Below are positions 23,601 through 37,549 of a DNA stretch of 64,000 nt, one piece after another. This DNA is from Nannobrachium achirus (Eukaryota; Chordata; Actinopteri; Myctophiformes; Myctophidae). Position 1 is the first letter of the stretch. Every line of letters begins with the position of its first letter. The notes under the pieces are model-generated. The model was not told the DNA's origin, ran no database searches, and was given only the letters and a program-made list of their open reading frames with translations. The stretch lies in contig OY997650.1 in the NCBI GenBank assembly GCA_963921795.1, forward strand, positions 2,039,205-2,103,204. Direction: 5' to 3'. Made by a program: the position numbers and the translations under genes.

Positions 23601-25958
23601 ACAGCCTGGTTGTACACACCGCCTCATGTTAACCTTTTATACCAGAAACAGCCTGGTTGTACACACTGCCTCATGTTAACCTTTTATACCAGAAACAGCC
23701 TGGTTGTACACACCGCCTCATGTTAACCTTTTATACCAGAAACAGCCTGGTTGTACACACCGCCTCATGTTAACCTTTTATACCAGAAACAGCCTGGTTG
23801 TACACACCGCCTCATGTTAACCTTTTATACCAGAAACAGCCTGGTTGTACACACCGCCTCATGTTAACCTTTTATACCAGAAACAGCCTGGTTGTACACA
23901 CCGCCTCATGTTAACCTTTTATACCAGAAACAGCCTGGTTGTACACACCGCCTCATGTTAACCTTTTATACCAGAAACAGCCTGGTTGTACACACCGCCT
24001 CATGTTAACCTTTTATACCAGAAACAGCCTGGTTGTACACACCGCCTCATGTTAACCTTTTATACCAGAAACAGCCTGGTTGTACACACCGCCTCATGTT
24101 AACCTTTTATACCAGAAACAGCCTGGTTGTACACACCGCCTCATGTTAACCTTTTTATACCAGAAACGTACACCTAAAAAAAAGGATTCTAAATCTTTAC
24201 AGTTTTCTGAAAAACCTTTGTTTCTTTATTTGTGGTTCTCAAAACTCTTTAATGTCAAGGACCCCTAGAACTATATGTATGTGACCGTGGACCCCCAACT
24301 CAATATATGTTGTTCCAGGGACCCTGAAGAAAGATAGATTTGATTTACAAATTTTAAAAAGATATTTTGAAAGATGTGCAAAACAATTCAAGACTTTTCA
24401 AAAACAGCAGATCTACAAGCTCACAGCGCGGCACTCTCTGTGCCGCGCTGTGAGCTTGTATATCTGCTATTTTTTAATAGTTAAATAATAAAATAATGGT
24501 TAAAGTTTTTCAAATCTAAAGGGTCAAGTTGCGCTGTTGCGCAACTTGACAGTTGACAGGGTTCCCACGGTCATGAAATTCCTGGAAATATTTTGAAATT
24601 AGAAAAATATTTTTCCAGTACTGGAAAAGTTTTGGAATTGATCAAGGGTCCTGGAAAAAATAAATTTGCATTGTCGTTGGTTATTGATTTTGTTAATACC
24701 TCTGAAATGACAAATTAAACATTGACCAAACTGTCAAATATTAGAGGCAGAAATTGTGAAAATAGTCGATCTACATGCTCACAACGCCTCGCGTTGCGAG
24801 GCGTTGTGAGCATGTAGATCGGCTATTTTCACAATAAAACCGTGTTATACAAAATTCCTCAACTCTCAGTGCTCGTCAGGGTGGGGGGTCCCCAGTTCAA
24901 ATATGATTATTTCCGTGGTCACGGCCTGAAAAGGTTGAGAACCACTGGCATACACTACCTGTCTTTTGGCATTGTGCATAGGAGTAAGCGACTTGTTATT
25001 GAGCTGAATAATTGTTATATAGTCCTGGAAATCTGGGTTAAATATTCTGGAAAAGTTTTGGAAATGAATTGGTAAAGATGTGTGGGAACCCTGCAGTTGG
25101 AAAAGGACTGTTCTTAACTAATCACCAAATGAGAAAAAAGGCTGCTGCAGCAATGAAGCTTGTTTAGAATGTGGGGCTGCGGGCGGAGTCGGTCTCCAAT
25201 TGTCAATGATGTATCGGGCTTTGGGTCGGTAAATCTTTCAGGCCGCGACCCCCAAAAATAATCATATTTTAACTGGGGACCCCTAATATTTGACATTTTA
25301 ACCAATGTTGAACTTGTCATTTTAGAGGTTAAACATATTAAACATATTGCCCACCCCTGGCTTAGGGTTAGAGGTTAGCATCTAGGGGTGTAACGATACA
25401 TTTTAATAGCGATTCGATACATATCATGATACATGGTTGACGATACGATACATGGACGATATTGGTTCATTCATGACGATACCATACGATTCCATTTAAT
25501 TATTTAAAATCGATATAGTAACTATTTAGCAAAGACATTAAATCTGTGTGAGAGGTGTGGATAGTGCAGGTTTTTAAGGGAAACATGTATTATTATGGAT
25601 ATAAATAAGTAAACACAGTGACTATCTGCCAAATACATGGTCATTGTATATTGACAAACCTGCACCTTGACATGAACCCAGAGATTACACACATTTATCC
25701 ATAGACCAGTGTAGCTATATGGAAAGGAAAAGTAATTAAACCCTTTTCATTTTTCTTTTTGGAGCTGTGGAACACAAGCTCCCAATAGACAGGTATGTCC
25801 GTGGGTATGTGGCTGGGTGGGTGGCTGGCTGGGTGGCTGGCCGTGTCCGTAGTCTGGCAATACCTTGAGTGGCCACACACAACACACTAGTTAAAGGAGG
25901 GGCGCTGTTTTGTGCAGGCCAGGCACACTCACCACTCACTCATAGGAACAGTTTACAG

Positions 25959-26020
<62 letters not shown>

Positions 26021-29000
26021 ATTTATAGATCTAGAACACATAGAATTTATATATAGAACACTTAGAATTCATAGATCTAAAACACATAGAATCAAAAGCA
26101 TAGATCTGGAACTGCTCAAATTCACAGCTCCACTTCAAACGAGGTTTGATTTTTAAAAATGCTAAATACAATGCACAAGTAGGTATTATCGATACAATCG
26201 ATTCTTTGCACTGCCGATTCGATGTAGGGGTGGGCGATACTGGATAAAAGCATTATCACGATATGCTTCATGCAGTATCACGATACACGATATTATCACG
26301 ATACTGTTTTATGCGAGTTTTTAGGTTTATTATGATTATTAGACCCACACATATATTCTATAGATAATCTATTCATTTTTATGCTGCAGATAGAAAGATA
26401 GATAGCCTAATCTATGATTTTTTTAATGATAACATTCAGATTTCTGATTAAACAATTATCATTTTTTACCTCAAAATATTTACTAGTTGGTGTGATGATG
26501 GTTCAGGTCATTCAAATGGGTCCAAGAAATGTTTTATGGGTTCCCTTAAAATGTTTTTTGAGTGTTGTGAGCTTGTAGATCGGCTATATTCAAAACAATT
26601 TGGCGGGACCTCTCGACCCACAGGTTGACAACAACCCATGCCTTACCATTGAAACTTGAGGGAAAACAAATTACCTTATGGTTGGTTTATTAGACCCACA
26701 CAGATATTCTATAGATAATCTATTCATTTTTATGCTGCAGATAGAAAGATAGATAGCCTAATCTATGTTTTTTTTTAATGATAACATTCAGATTTTTGAT
26801 TAAACAATTATCATTTTTTACCTCAAAATATTTACTAGTTGGTGTGATGATGGTTCAGGTCATTCAAATGGGTCCCAGAAATGTTTTATGGGTTCCCTTG
26901 AAATGTTTTTTGAGTGTTGTGAGCTTGTAGATCGGCTATATTCAAAACAATTTGGCGGGACCTCTCTGGGGGTCTCGACCCACAGGTTGACAACAACCCA
27001 TGCCTTACCATTGAAACTTGAGGGAAAACAAATGACCTTATGACCAACCAAAGTCAGGAGGTTTGTTATGATACAAGCTTTATTTTTAGAGAATTACTCA
27101 CTCATTATCATCCTAGCTTTTCGCTTTTCTACTAACAATAATAGCATGGTTTTTATAACTAAGCCAATTATGTAATAGACGCAAAATAGATGCGACGATT
27201 TCACCGCGATTCGCGACGACACACGCATGCATCAATGGTGAAAACATAAGCACTTTACAAATAGCAGCAAATAGCTACTTGCTTATAGTTAATAAAAACA
27301 GAAGCATGGATTTACAAGGTGATCTAAATCATCATCAATACTGCCAGAACACACAGCTATGGATGAGACTCCAGCACAGTTCAGCTTTGCAAGCAGTGAG
27401 ATGGCTGATAGCGATAGCAGGACGGATAAGTAGTTTGCGTCCTGTTAGTTTAATGCATCCATTATGAAAAATATGCTTCAAAGAATGCAGGCCAAGCTCC
27501 ATCACTGCTTTACTAAAGTCCCGTGAAAGTGAAACTAAATCGTGGACCACTGTGCCGTGCTCCTGCACACAATCACAACTCAGTCAGTGCTGTAGACACT
27601 CTGTAGCCTGTCTGCGTGCTGCACGGGGGAGGGGCCGTGAAAGCAGGGGACAGATCCTCAAACTATATGACACGTTGAGCCGCGACACGTTATAGCTTGT
27701 AGATCTGTTCTTTTTGGCGAATTACACCACCGTACTATAGAAGTATAAATTAAGCAATAGAGCTGCGACTCATGGAACGTGCACTCGCTGTATATCCAGA
27801 GCCTTTTCTAAATGACTGTTTGTATCACGAGAGAAACGATATTCTGAAATGGCCTATCGTGGCAAAGCTGTATCGCCGAGACGATAATTATCGCCATATC
27901 GCCCACCCCTAATTCGATGTGATACAAAATAAAACGATACAATTCGATTTTAGCTGTTTTCATTTCGATATACTTCGATTTTTTAAGTTCAAAACGATAT
28001 TTCGATACACTATATCGTTACACCCCTATTAGCATCCCATCCCTAGATGTCAGGGCATTCCACCTTGACTGACAGTTAGCTGGGTTGTAATGGATTGATG
28101 TGATGATGCTGATCAGTGGTTCTGGTGTGTGTTTGTCTCTGTTGCAGTTGGCTGGAGCAGCTTTCATTTCCATCGGCTTCTGGGCTTGGAGTGAGAAGGT
28201 ATGCACGCACGCACGCATGCACGCACACACACACGCACGAGCACAAACACACTCCTGCATGCAGATAGTTTGAGAAAAAAATGGAGCCTGACCGATGCCA
28301 GTTTTTCACGGGGTTTTTCAAAAAATAGCAGATCTACAAGCTCATAGTGCTGCACTCGGTGCAGTGCTGTGAGCTTGTAGATTTGCTATTTTTTTCAATA
28401 GCCATAGTTTAAAAAACAAAAAATGGTTACGTCACGTGACACAGATACTGTATGCGTTTACGCGCGCTATATACTGTATATACAGTAAAGCTGGCGCTGG
28501 TTACCTTCGGTCCGGTGAATAAAGGCCTCTCCATACTTTGACCGAAATGTTCGGCGAGTTGGACTTTCCGACGTGCAAATTTCCAAACTCTCATTCAGTC
28601 TAATGCTTTTCAGAAGTCGCGAGTGACGTCATTTTGTAGTCGAACCGGACCTTTTGACCGAAAACGGCGGTTTCGGTCATAGGGCCTTAAGTAGGCCTTA
28701 AGTAGGGCTGTCACGATTATGACATTTTACATGACGATTAATTGTCACTGAAATAATTGCGATTAACGATTTAATTGTTTTTGTCGTTGACAATTACATT
28801 TCTGTTTGGCTTTTAGGTTTTGAAGTTGCACATGGTAGATATGACACATAAGAAATTATCACAACTATTTTTGTTTATCACAACTATTTTTGTTGTCACA
28901 ACGCGTCGCGATGCGGCGCATTGTGTGCTTGTAGATCTGCTATTTCCACTATTTTTTACATGGAAACGATTATGACGATTATGAAAAATAATCACGATTA

Positions 29001-31807
29001 TGTCAAATAATCACGATTAGACGATTATGTAATAATCGTGACAGCCCTAGCCTTAAGGCTGGCACGGTGAAGTCCGCGATTCGTCTCCATTGCACGTCCA
29101 CGTGCACGCAAAAGTGATCCCATCCCATAGAAAACAATGGCTCTTCTGATCTTTACAGTCCATTTTCTAAAAAAAAAAGACTTTTAATGCCAAGGATGGC
29201 ATGTTTTCTCACTAAACTAGCACAAGCATGATAACATGGATCCTCCTCCTTGTTTAGCATCTGAACCAGAACTAACGGTGGGTCAACTGTGAAGGTCGTC
29301 AAGTGGGAATTGTGAGCTCGATCTACTATCCGGCCTTCAAAATAAGAGAGTGGCGACGAATGGATAAAATGCTCTGCCCTCTGGACAATTAACCCTTTCA
29401 TGTCTGAGGCACTAAATGGGTTAACACACGGGACACGTCTGTAAACGTGATAACGATTAGACCTGACCCTGTGTGTGTGTGTGTGTGTGTGTGCGTGCGT
29501 ACAGGGCGTGCTCCTAGACCTCACCCAGGTAACAAGGCTCCATGGTTTCGACCCAGTGTGGCTGGTTCTGGTGGTTGGTGCCATCACCTTCGTCCTGGGC
29601 TTCGCTGGCTGCGTGGGGGCTCTGAGAGAGAACATCTGTCTGCTCAAGTTCGTAAGTACAGAGCAGCTCTGAGAGAGAACATCTGTCTGCTCAAGTTCGT
29701 AAGTACAGAGCAGCTCTGAGAGAGAACATCTGTCTGCTCAAGTTCGTAAGTACAGAGCAGCTCTGAGGGAGAACATCTGCCTGCTCAAGTTCGTAAGTAC
29801 AGAGCAGCTCTGAGGGAGAACATCTGTCTGCTCAAGTTCGTAAGTACAGAGCAGCTCTGAGGGAGAACATCTGTCTGCTCAAGTTCGTAAGTACAGAGCA
29901 GCTCTGAGGGAGAACATCTGTCTGCTCAAGTTCGTAAGTACAGAGCAGCTCTGAGAGAGAACATCTGCCTGCTCAAGTTCGTAAGTACAGAGCAGCTCTG
30001 AGAGAGAACATCTGCCTGCTCAAGTTCGTAAGTACAGAGCAGCTCTGAGAGAGAACATCTGTCTGCTCAAGTTCGTAAGTACAGAGCAGCTCTGAGAGAG
30101 AACATCTGCCTGCTCAAGTTCGTAAGTACAGAGCAGCTCTGAGAGAGAACATCTGTCTGCTCAAGTTCGTAAGTACAGAGCAGCTCTGAGAGAGAACATC
30201 TGCCTGCTCAAGTTCGTAAGTACAGAGCAGCTCTGAGAGAGAACATCTGTCTGCTCAAGTTCGTAAGTACAGAGCAGCTCTGAGGGAGAACATCTGCCTG
30301 CTCAAGTTCGTAAGTACAGAGCAGCTCTGAGAGAGAACATCTGTCTGCTCAAGTTCGTAAGTACAGAGCAGCTCTGAGGGAGAACATCTGCCTGCTCAAG
30401 TTCGTAAGTACAGAGCAGCTCTGAGGGAGAACATCTGCCTGCTCAAGTTCGTAAGTACAGAGCAGCTCTGAGGGAGAACATCTGCCTGCTCAAGTTCGTA
30501 AGTACAGAGCAGGGGTCTGCAACGTGTTAAAGACAAGGACCCTTTAGCTGAGAGAGAGATGAAGCAGGGACCCCCTCTATAAATTGTATAAATGTGTGAA
30601 GGAGATTGTCATTGATTTCATAGACTTGTTTGACACCTATGGCTCTATTATGATCCAGATCTTATGCATTATGCCTTAACTTCTTTGCCTTTTTTTTTAC
30701 TATATAGACATATTTATTTTAATATTTCAAATAGCTGATCTGCAAGCTCACAACGTGCAGATGTAGATCAGCATTTGAAGTATTTAAAAATGTTTTTCAA
30801 AATAGTAAAAAAAAGGCAAAGAAGTTAAGGCATAAGACCTGGATCATAATAGAGCCCCTAACCACTTCAAGGCTAACTTTATTTTTTTACAACAAGGGTT
30901 CATATTTTAGATTGCAATTAAAGAATATAAAAGAAGAGTGTTAAAATTATTTCATTTACTTCTTTCTATTGTTTTAGAGATTATTATTTCAGTGGTTGGG
31001 GGCATGCGTACAACTGGCTAAATATGTCATTTCACACAGAATAAGCCCATTCCCAAGATACAATGCAACCTTTCATGGTTGGATGTGACTTATGGGGGCT
31101 AGAAGTGTTACTGTAAATAGCAATAAAGAAACTGCTGGCTTATTGTGTCTAAAAAGACATATTTAGCCACTTGTACACATGACCCCATGCGTACGAGATT
31201 CTCTATGACCTCATGCACACCGGATCCGAATTAGCCGTGCGACGAGTGGCTGCGGCCGTGCGTTTTTTTCTCTATCGAATCCAGTTCGATTCGTGCGTCT
31301 TGTCGCATGCGGTAAAAAACTCATCACTCCTTTTATGACTCCTTTTGGGATCTGCAGCGTTGATTCCGCACAGCATTGCACACCAAATCCAATGCGTTTT
31401 ATTCATACAGCAAACGAAAAAAAACACAACTGTTCTGTGTGCAAAGGGCTTTAACGCGATAAAACAATAGAACAAAGCAAAAATCTATTTTTTTAAAATA
31501 ACTGATCAAATAATTTACCTCCTCTCCCCTCCCCTCCCCTCCTCTCCTCTCCTCTCCTCTCCTCTCCTCCTCTCCTCTCCTGTAGTTCTCAGGTGTGATA
31601 GGGGTGATCTTCTTCTTAGAGCTCACAGCAGCAGTGTTAGCGGTGGTGTTCCAGTCTCAGGTCAGAGAATGGATCAAAGAGTTTTTCCTGGCCAACATCA
31701 AGGCTTACCGAGACGACATAGATCTACAGAACCTCATAGACTCCCTGCAGAAGATGGTAAATAGATCTACAGAACCTCATAGACTCCCTGCAGAAGATGG
31801 TAACGCA

Positions 31808-31848
<41 letters not shown>

Positions 31849-33483
31849 GGTGTGCATATATGCGTCTGCTGCCTTTGACAGTCCTCAGCGTCTTTTAAAG
31901 GTGTAGCTGCCACGGTTCAATGAAGGAAGGTCCACGCCTCATACAGATGTCTTTCAGGATTTTTAATGTCACTCAACTCCTCCAAACTCCTCCAACAGAC
32001 ATAGACACCAAGACACCGTGAAAACTATAAAGAAAATAAACATACAGTACATTTTGAGTCCACAATTTTGTCATATAGTGAAGCAGTCCTCTGATCAGTC
32101 CACACAGGTGTGTTATAATTATAATTATCTAACCCTCCTCACACAAATTCGACATTTTACATTGCAATAATACAAAAATCAAGACATCACAGATCAATAC
32201 AAGACACAATAAAGAACATTTACCGTGTGCGCCTTTGAACCATGTGTAGATTCTGTAGCAATGATAATATTTCTCTCTCTCTCTTTCTCTGTTTCTCTTT
32301 GGAGTTTTCTGCGTGGCATCTCTCTGTAACTCTGCTTTGATCTGATCTGACAGGCTTCACTCTGACCAGGTGTAACTCCTTGCTCTAATTACCGTACACC
32401 CTCTAGATGACAGGCACACCATTTTTACCTTTAGATCCATGTAATATATAAACCTTTTAACATATTTATTTGTTGTTTTTAATACCAATTATCTATAATG
32501 AAATTATCTTTTTAATCCCAGTGTTTACATGAATTTTAAACCAACAACCCACATATTTATATTGATTAAATCACTGTCTCGACCTCTGGGACAGTTACAC
32601 TGGTCTATGGATAAATGTGTGTAATCTCTGGGTTCATGTCAAGGCGCAGGTTTGTCAATATACAATGTCCATGTATTTGCCAGATAATCACTGTGTTTAC
32701 TTATTTATATCCATAATAATACATGTTTCCCTTAAAAACCTGCACTATCAACACCTATGTATCGAATCGCTATTAAAATGTGTTGTCACACCCCTATAAG
32801 TTAACTAATGCAGGGCTTGTTAAAAACTGTCCATGCTTCGCGATTGAATCGGGTAGCATTAACTCAGTCGGTGCCATATTTAAAGTGGGACCTCTTATAT
32901 TGCCGTTTCGCCAACAAAGGGTTAAGAAAATAGTTTGCACGCTGGTGCACACATTCGTGCACAGATCATGCACTATGCATGTGCATGCTTTTCACAGCTT
33001 TCAAACAAAAAAATCCGCTTGGAAATCCGTTCAGGCATTCAGGAGAAGGCAGCCCTTATGTTTTCTTCAAATGTAAACAAACATGGCTGACATGTTTGAA
33101 AGATGGGGTTGGTATGGGGGTTAAACATGCAATTTCGCGATCATGCCTAGTACACTGTTGGAGGTCCAAATCTTTTTTTTCATTTTTTTGTTGTTGAAAA
33201 AAGACGTCCAGAAGACGTCTGGCAGGGAGGGCCATAGTTAAAAAGACGTTTTTATTATAGAGAACATTTTTTTTGGCAGGGTATGAGTTAAACACTACAG
33301 GATCATTTTTACAGATTCTCTGACCAGATAATCTAAACGGGCTCAGACTAGCCGTTTTGAAAAGTCAGGCGCTCCGCACGCTACAGGATTCTATTCAGAT
33401 TGAGTCGGGCCTGAACAAAGCAATAATACATAATATAATGAATACAATATGTCACGGCGGCTGTTCTTTGCCTTGCAACAGCA

Positions 33484-33526
<43 letters not shown>

Positions 33527-36500
33527 TTAACGTTATCCACACAACACCATTGCATCGCTTCACGCAATGGAGAAAAAAAAGATGCTTTAATAAGGAATTT
33601 GTGTCCCATTAGGATCATAATATGTTCACTTTCACACGTTTAATGTCCATCCATGCCTCAGTTCAACTCTCTGACTTTTACCCTCTCTCTATCACTGCTA
33701 AACTTGTCAAGTGCTGCGTGCTGTCTGCTTCTCATGGTGCCTGATTTATGATTAGTCGTATGACTGTGTGGCGCACAGAACATTAGATTTCCAAGATCAA
33801 AATGTGTCCCTCCGCGCCACATTGTAGGCTTGTAGATCAGGCAGTGGGCGTGTACTTGCAAGAGCAAAGCGAGATGTGTCGTGTCACTCGTGTGCTGTTC
33901 CCAGTCTGTGACTGGTAGTGACTATTTCTGCTGATATAAAACAAACTCGCTACCATTGACTTTTAATTCCCATCGCAAGCAATCATGATACAACCTGGGC
34001 GGATGGATGTGATCGGTATGAAAAGTGTGTCTGCGTGCGCGCACGTGTGCATGTATGTGTGTGAGTGAGAGAGAGGGAGGGAGGGAGAGATGGAGAGAGA
34101 AAAGGAGAGAGAGATCTGTCGATCAGCAGCTGTCTTTCTCTCGGTCACCCGCTGCTGTTCCAGACGAGTAGGGATCTCAGAAAAATATCAAACATGTTTG
34201 AAAAGAGTCGGGCTGGTCCCGATCGTCCTCCGAGCCACTCGGCGGTGCTCAGATTGAATCCGTGAGCCCTCACGCTAGACGACATTTATGCCCGATTGTC
34301 GGGCCGTTTCAGTCGGAGGCATCCCGACTGTCGGGAGGGTAATTAAATGCCCCGATTATCGAGCTCAAGAGCTTCTCTCATATGTCTCCATAGAACCACT
34401 GCTGTGGAGCGCAGGAACCTGACGACTGGGACCTGAACGTCTACTTCAGCTGCAACGGAACGCACCGCAGCAGAGAGAAGTGTGGAGTTCCTTTCTCCTG
34501 CTGTCACACTGACCCTGCAGTAAGTCTGTCACTCTGACCTGTCTGTCACTCTGACCTGTCTGTCACTCTGACCCTGCAGTAAGTCTGTCTGTCTGTCTCT
34601 GAACCTGTAGGTTCTAGGGTATTCACGAATAGTGATTTTTAGTATTCGAAATATTCGACCTCAAAGTATTTGAATAGTCGAATATTCGACAGGACTGGTC
34701 AAACTGTCAAATACTAAGTAAGCAAGAGGCGAACATTGTGAAAATAGCAGATCTACATGATCACAACGCCTCTCAACAAATTCATCCACCAGGGGCATTG
34801 ACAACTCATTCTTATGACTTTCTATCTAGCCAAGCTTTATAAACTATATATTTGTTAAAGAGAAAAAAAAAACGAATATTCGACTTCGGTGAACAACGTC
34901 GAATAGTGACTTTGATATTCGAATAGCAGAATATTCGAATATTTGGTGAATGCCCTAGTAGGTTCACACTCTATCCACCTGTTGTTTCCGTGAGAATCTA
35001 CTGTAGAATTATGTGTGGGATCACTTCCGGTTAACAGCAGACATACAAGCTCACGTCGCGACGCGGATGCAACCGCTGTGAGCTTGTAGATCACTCTTGG
35101 CTGCGACGCCGGAACTGCCACACTCCTTCTGCGCAATGCATGATGGGAAGTTGGAAAGTTGTGGATAACATCCGTAGAATCAGACCCTTCCTCACCCAGG
35201 AGGCAGCCCAGCTCCTCATCCAGACATCTGACATATCAAAACTCCAATACTGTAACTCTCTCCTCACTGGCCTCCCGGCATGTGCACTTAAACCTCTCCA
35301 ACTGATCCAAAATGCCACGGAACGACTGGTCTTCAACCAGACAAAACCTGTCACATGTCTCCCCCCTTCTCCGCTCCCTCCACTGGCGGGAGGCACTTTT
35401 TTTTTAACCTATGATCCTATTAGTGATCGGACGATAAGCAATATTATCGTTTATCGTGATAAAAAACACTCACGATAATCGTATCGTGGAGATTTAATTT
35501 ATGGTGATATCGTCCTCCGTCATGAACTGGGATCAATTCACCTTTTATTTGCCAAGCTGCATATCCGGTACCATTTAAACCCTCTAGAATTGGTTCAAGG
35601 TATTTATAATATTCATACTTGATACAGTCTCTTTTTCACTATCAGATGTCTGTGAAAAGATAGCTGATCTACAAGCTCACAACGCGTTGCATAGCGACGC
35701 GTTGTGAGCTTGTCTATTTTTTGGCAAATGTTCCGCCCCAGGATAAAGGATATTTTGATTACCGCGATAATATCGTAAATCGCGATTTAGTTTGTCACAA
35801 TCGTTGATATGACATTTTCATATCGTCTCATCTCTACTCTAGACCCTAGTGTAGATTACTGTTTACTGTACATGCATTTGATGTGTTAACATGTCATGTG
35901 ATGTCCTTGCTCAACTGTAAATGGCTCTGGATTAAGAAAGTCTTCTACACGTTACTATGAAAAGCTTCACCGCTGTCTGTCCGTCTGTCACGTCACGTCA
36001 CACTTTTGCCCTAGTCATATCTCTGCCACCGTTGGCCCGATCAATATCAAACTTTGCACACGCACTCCTTGGAAGGCAAACCACAACCTCCACCTCTCAT
36101 TCCTCCTATGGCCCTCTTCTAGCGCCACCATCAGGCCCATTTTTTGCAAAACACATTTTTGGACACTGCTCCTACAGATATTGGCCTGAAATCACAAAGC
36201 GGTACACAGTATCTCTACAGTCATCTCATCAACATGGATCTGTCCCATTTCCCATATTCCCTCCTGATTGGCTACCATTGCCTTCTAAATTTTGTGTATG
36301 CAACGTGCCGGTCGCTTATAGAGCATCGCAGTTGAAGCCCCACCCCGTCCTCACTCTGGTGTCGGAAGCGTTTTCCGCATTCATTTCTTCCATAGACATT
36401 TCATAAAGTATTTATTTAAACATTTTTAAGCCTTGGACAAAGCCACCTCGGCTGGAGAGGAATCATGTCAATATTCACATTTTTTAATTTTACATTTTTT

Positions 36501-37197
36501 AATTTTACATTTTTTTAAATGCAAAGATTAATTAGAAAGCTGAAAAAAAGGGCAGGGTACAAGACTGTGTACATGATTATTTTTTAAATTGCGGAAACTA
36601 CACTCCCAGAATGCATTGCGAATGACAGTCTTGTTTCCTGAAATACAGCCCTTAAATCACGCTCAGTTTAGTTATCCAGGCCAGCATACGGCCTGACATG
36701 TAGTGATTGTCATCTCTGTGGACGCTCTTATCGTCATCTTTAACACAGTGCATCGTATTTGTAAAAGAAAGACGATCGCTCACGGAGTTCTGCTGAAGTG
36801 CAATAATCCGCCGGGAAGACAGGGGGCAGTAGCTACTTCCGCGGTAACCGCAAGATATGTGAAAGAAGAAGAAGCTAGACCAATCACAGACGTCGATTTC
36901 ACAGGATGTACATGTTTAGCAGCATGGGAAATGCAGTTCTTCTCCGTGCGATCTTGATTAAAACGTGTTTTTACTAAAACTAGAGTGATTGCATACATAC
37001 TCGGGGGTTCTACAGGAGCATATAGAACCATTTTACAACCACCAGCCTAGTGGTAAGTGTACATTGAATTGCTACGACTTTGTGGCTGATAATGAAAAAC
37101 CCTATCGGTAAAGATGAATGGCCAGCTTGCTTCCGACACCTCACTGCGATGCTCTATTATCTCCCGATTTAGGAGTCTTACTGGTAGTAGAACTCTC

Positions 37198-37242
<45 letters not shown>

Positions 37243-37259
37243 TGTAACCCTGTTCTACC

Positions 37260-37294
<35 letters not shown>

Positions 37295-37311
37295 TGTAAC
37301 CCTGTTCTACC

Positions 37312-37366
<55 letters not shown>

Positions 37367-37502
37367 TGTAACCCTGTTCTACCTGTCTGTCTGTCTATCA
37401 GGACACAGTGATCAACACGCAGTGTGGCTACGATGTCAGACTCAGAGGAAATACCAAGGTAATCTCTCTCTCTCTATCTCTATCTCTATCTCTATCTCTA
37501 TC

Positions 37503-37549
<47 letters not shown>

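Larger units (their letters stand above)
25383..28028. mobile_element. hAT element with exact TSD, host of a nested hAT
   Basis: Ends TAGGGGTGTAACGATAC and ATCGTTACACCCCTA; target duplication TTAGCATC at 25375-25382 and 28029-28036. Without the nested element the length is about 960 bp. A CA repeat lies at 25961-26018. A reversed partial copy lies at about 32590-32797. Confidence 0.93.

Noticed and set aside
21481-24168. CRISPR array
   Set aside because: The 47-bp units are directly abutting with no variable spacers, and the locus is in an intron of an animal gene.
31843-32580. Possible long-terminal-repeat sequence or other retroelement in intron 4
   Set aside because: I could find neither paired ends nor coding remnants, so no element is claimed.
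35957-36406. A 149-codon ORF in intron 5 as a gene
   Set aside because: No family signature, no splice context; it is within the expected range for chance in this sequence.
37118-37411. Cysteine-rich ORF with LSVCLSVC repeats
   Set aside because: It is a translation of the GTCT microsatellite.
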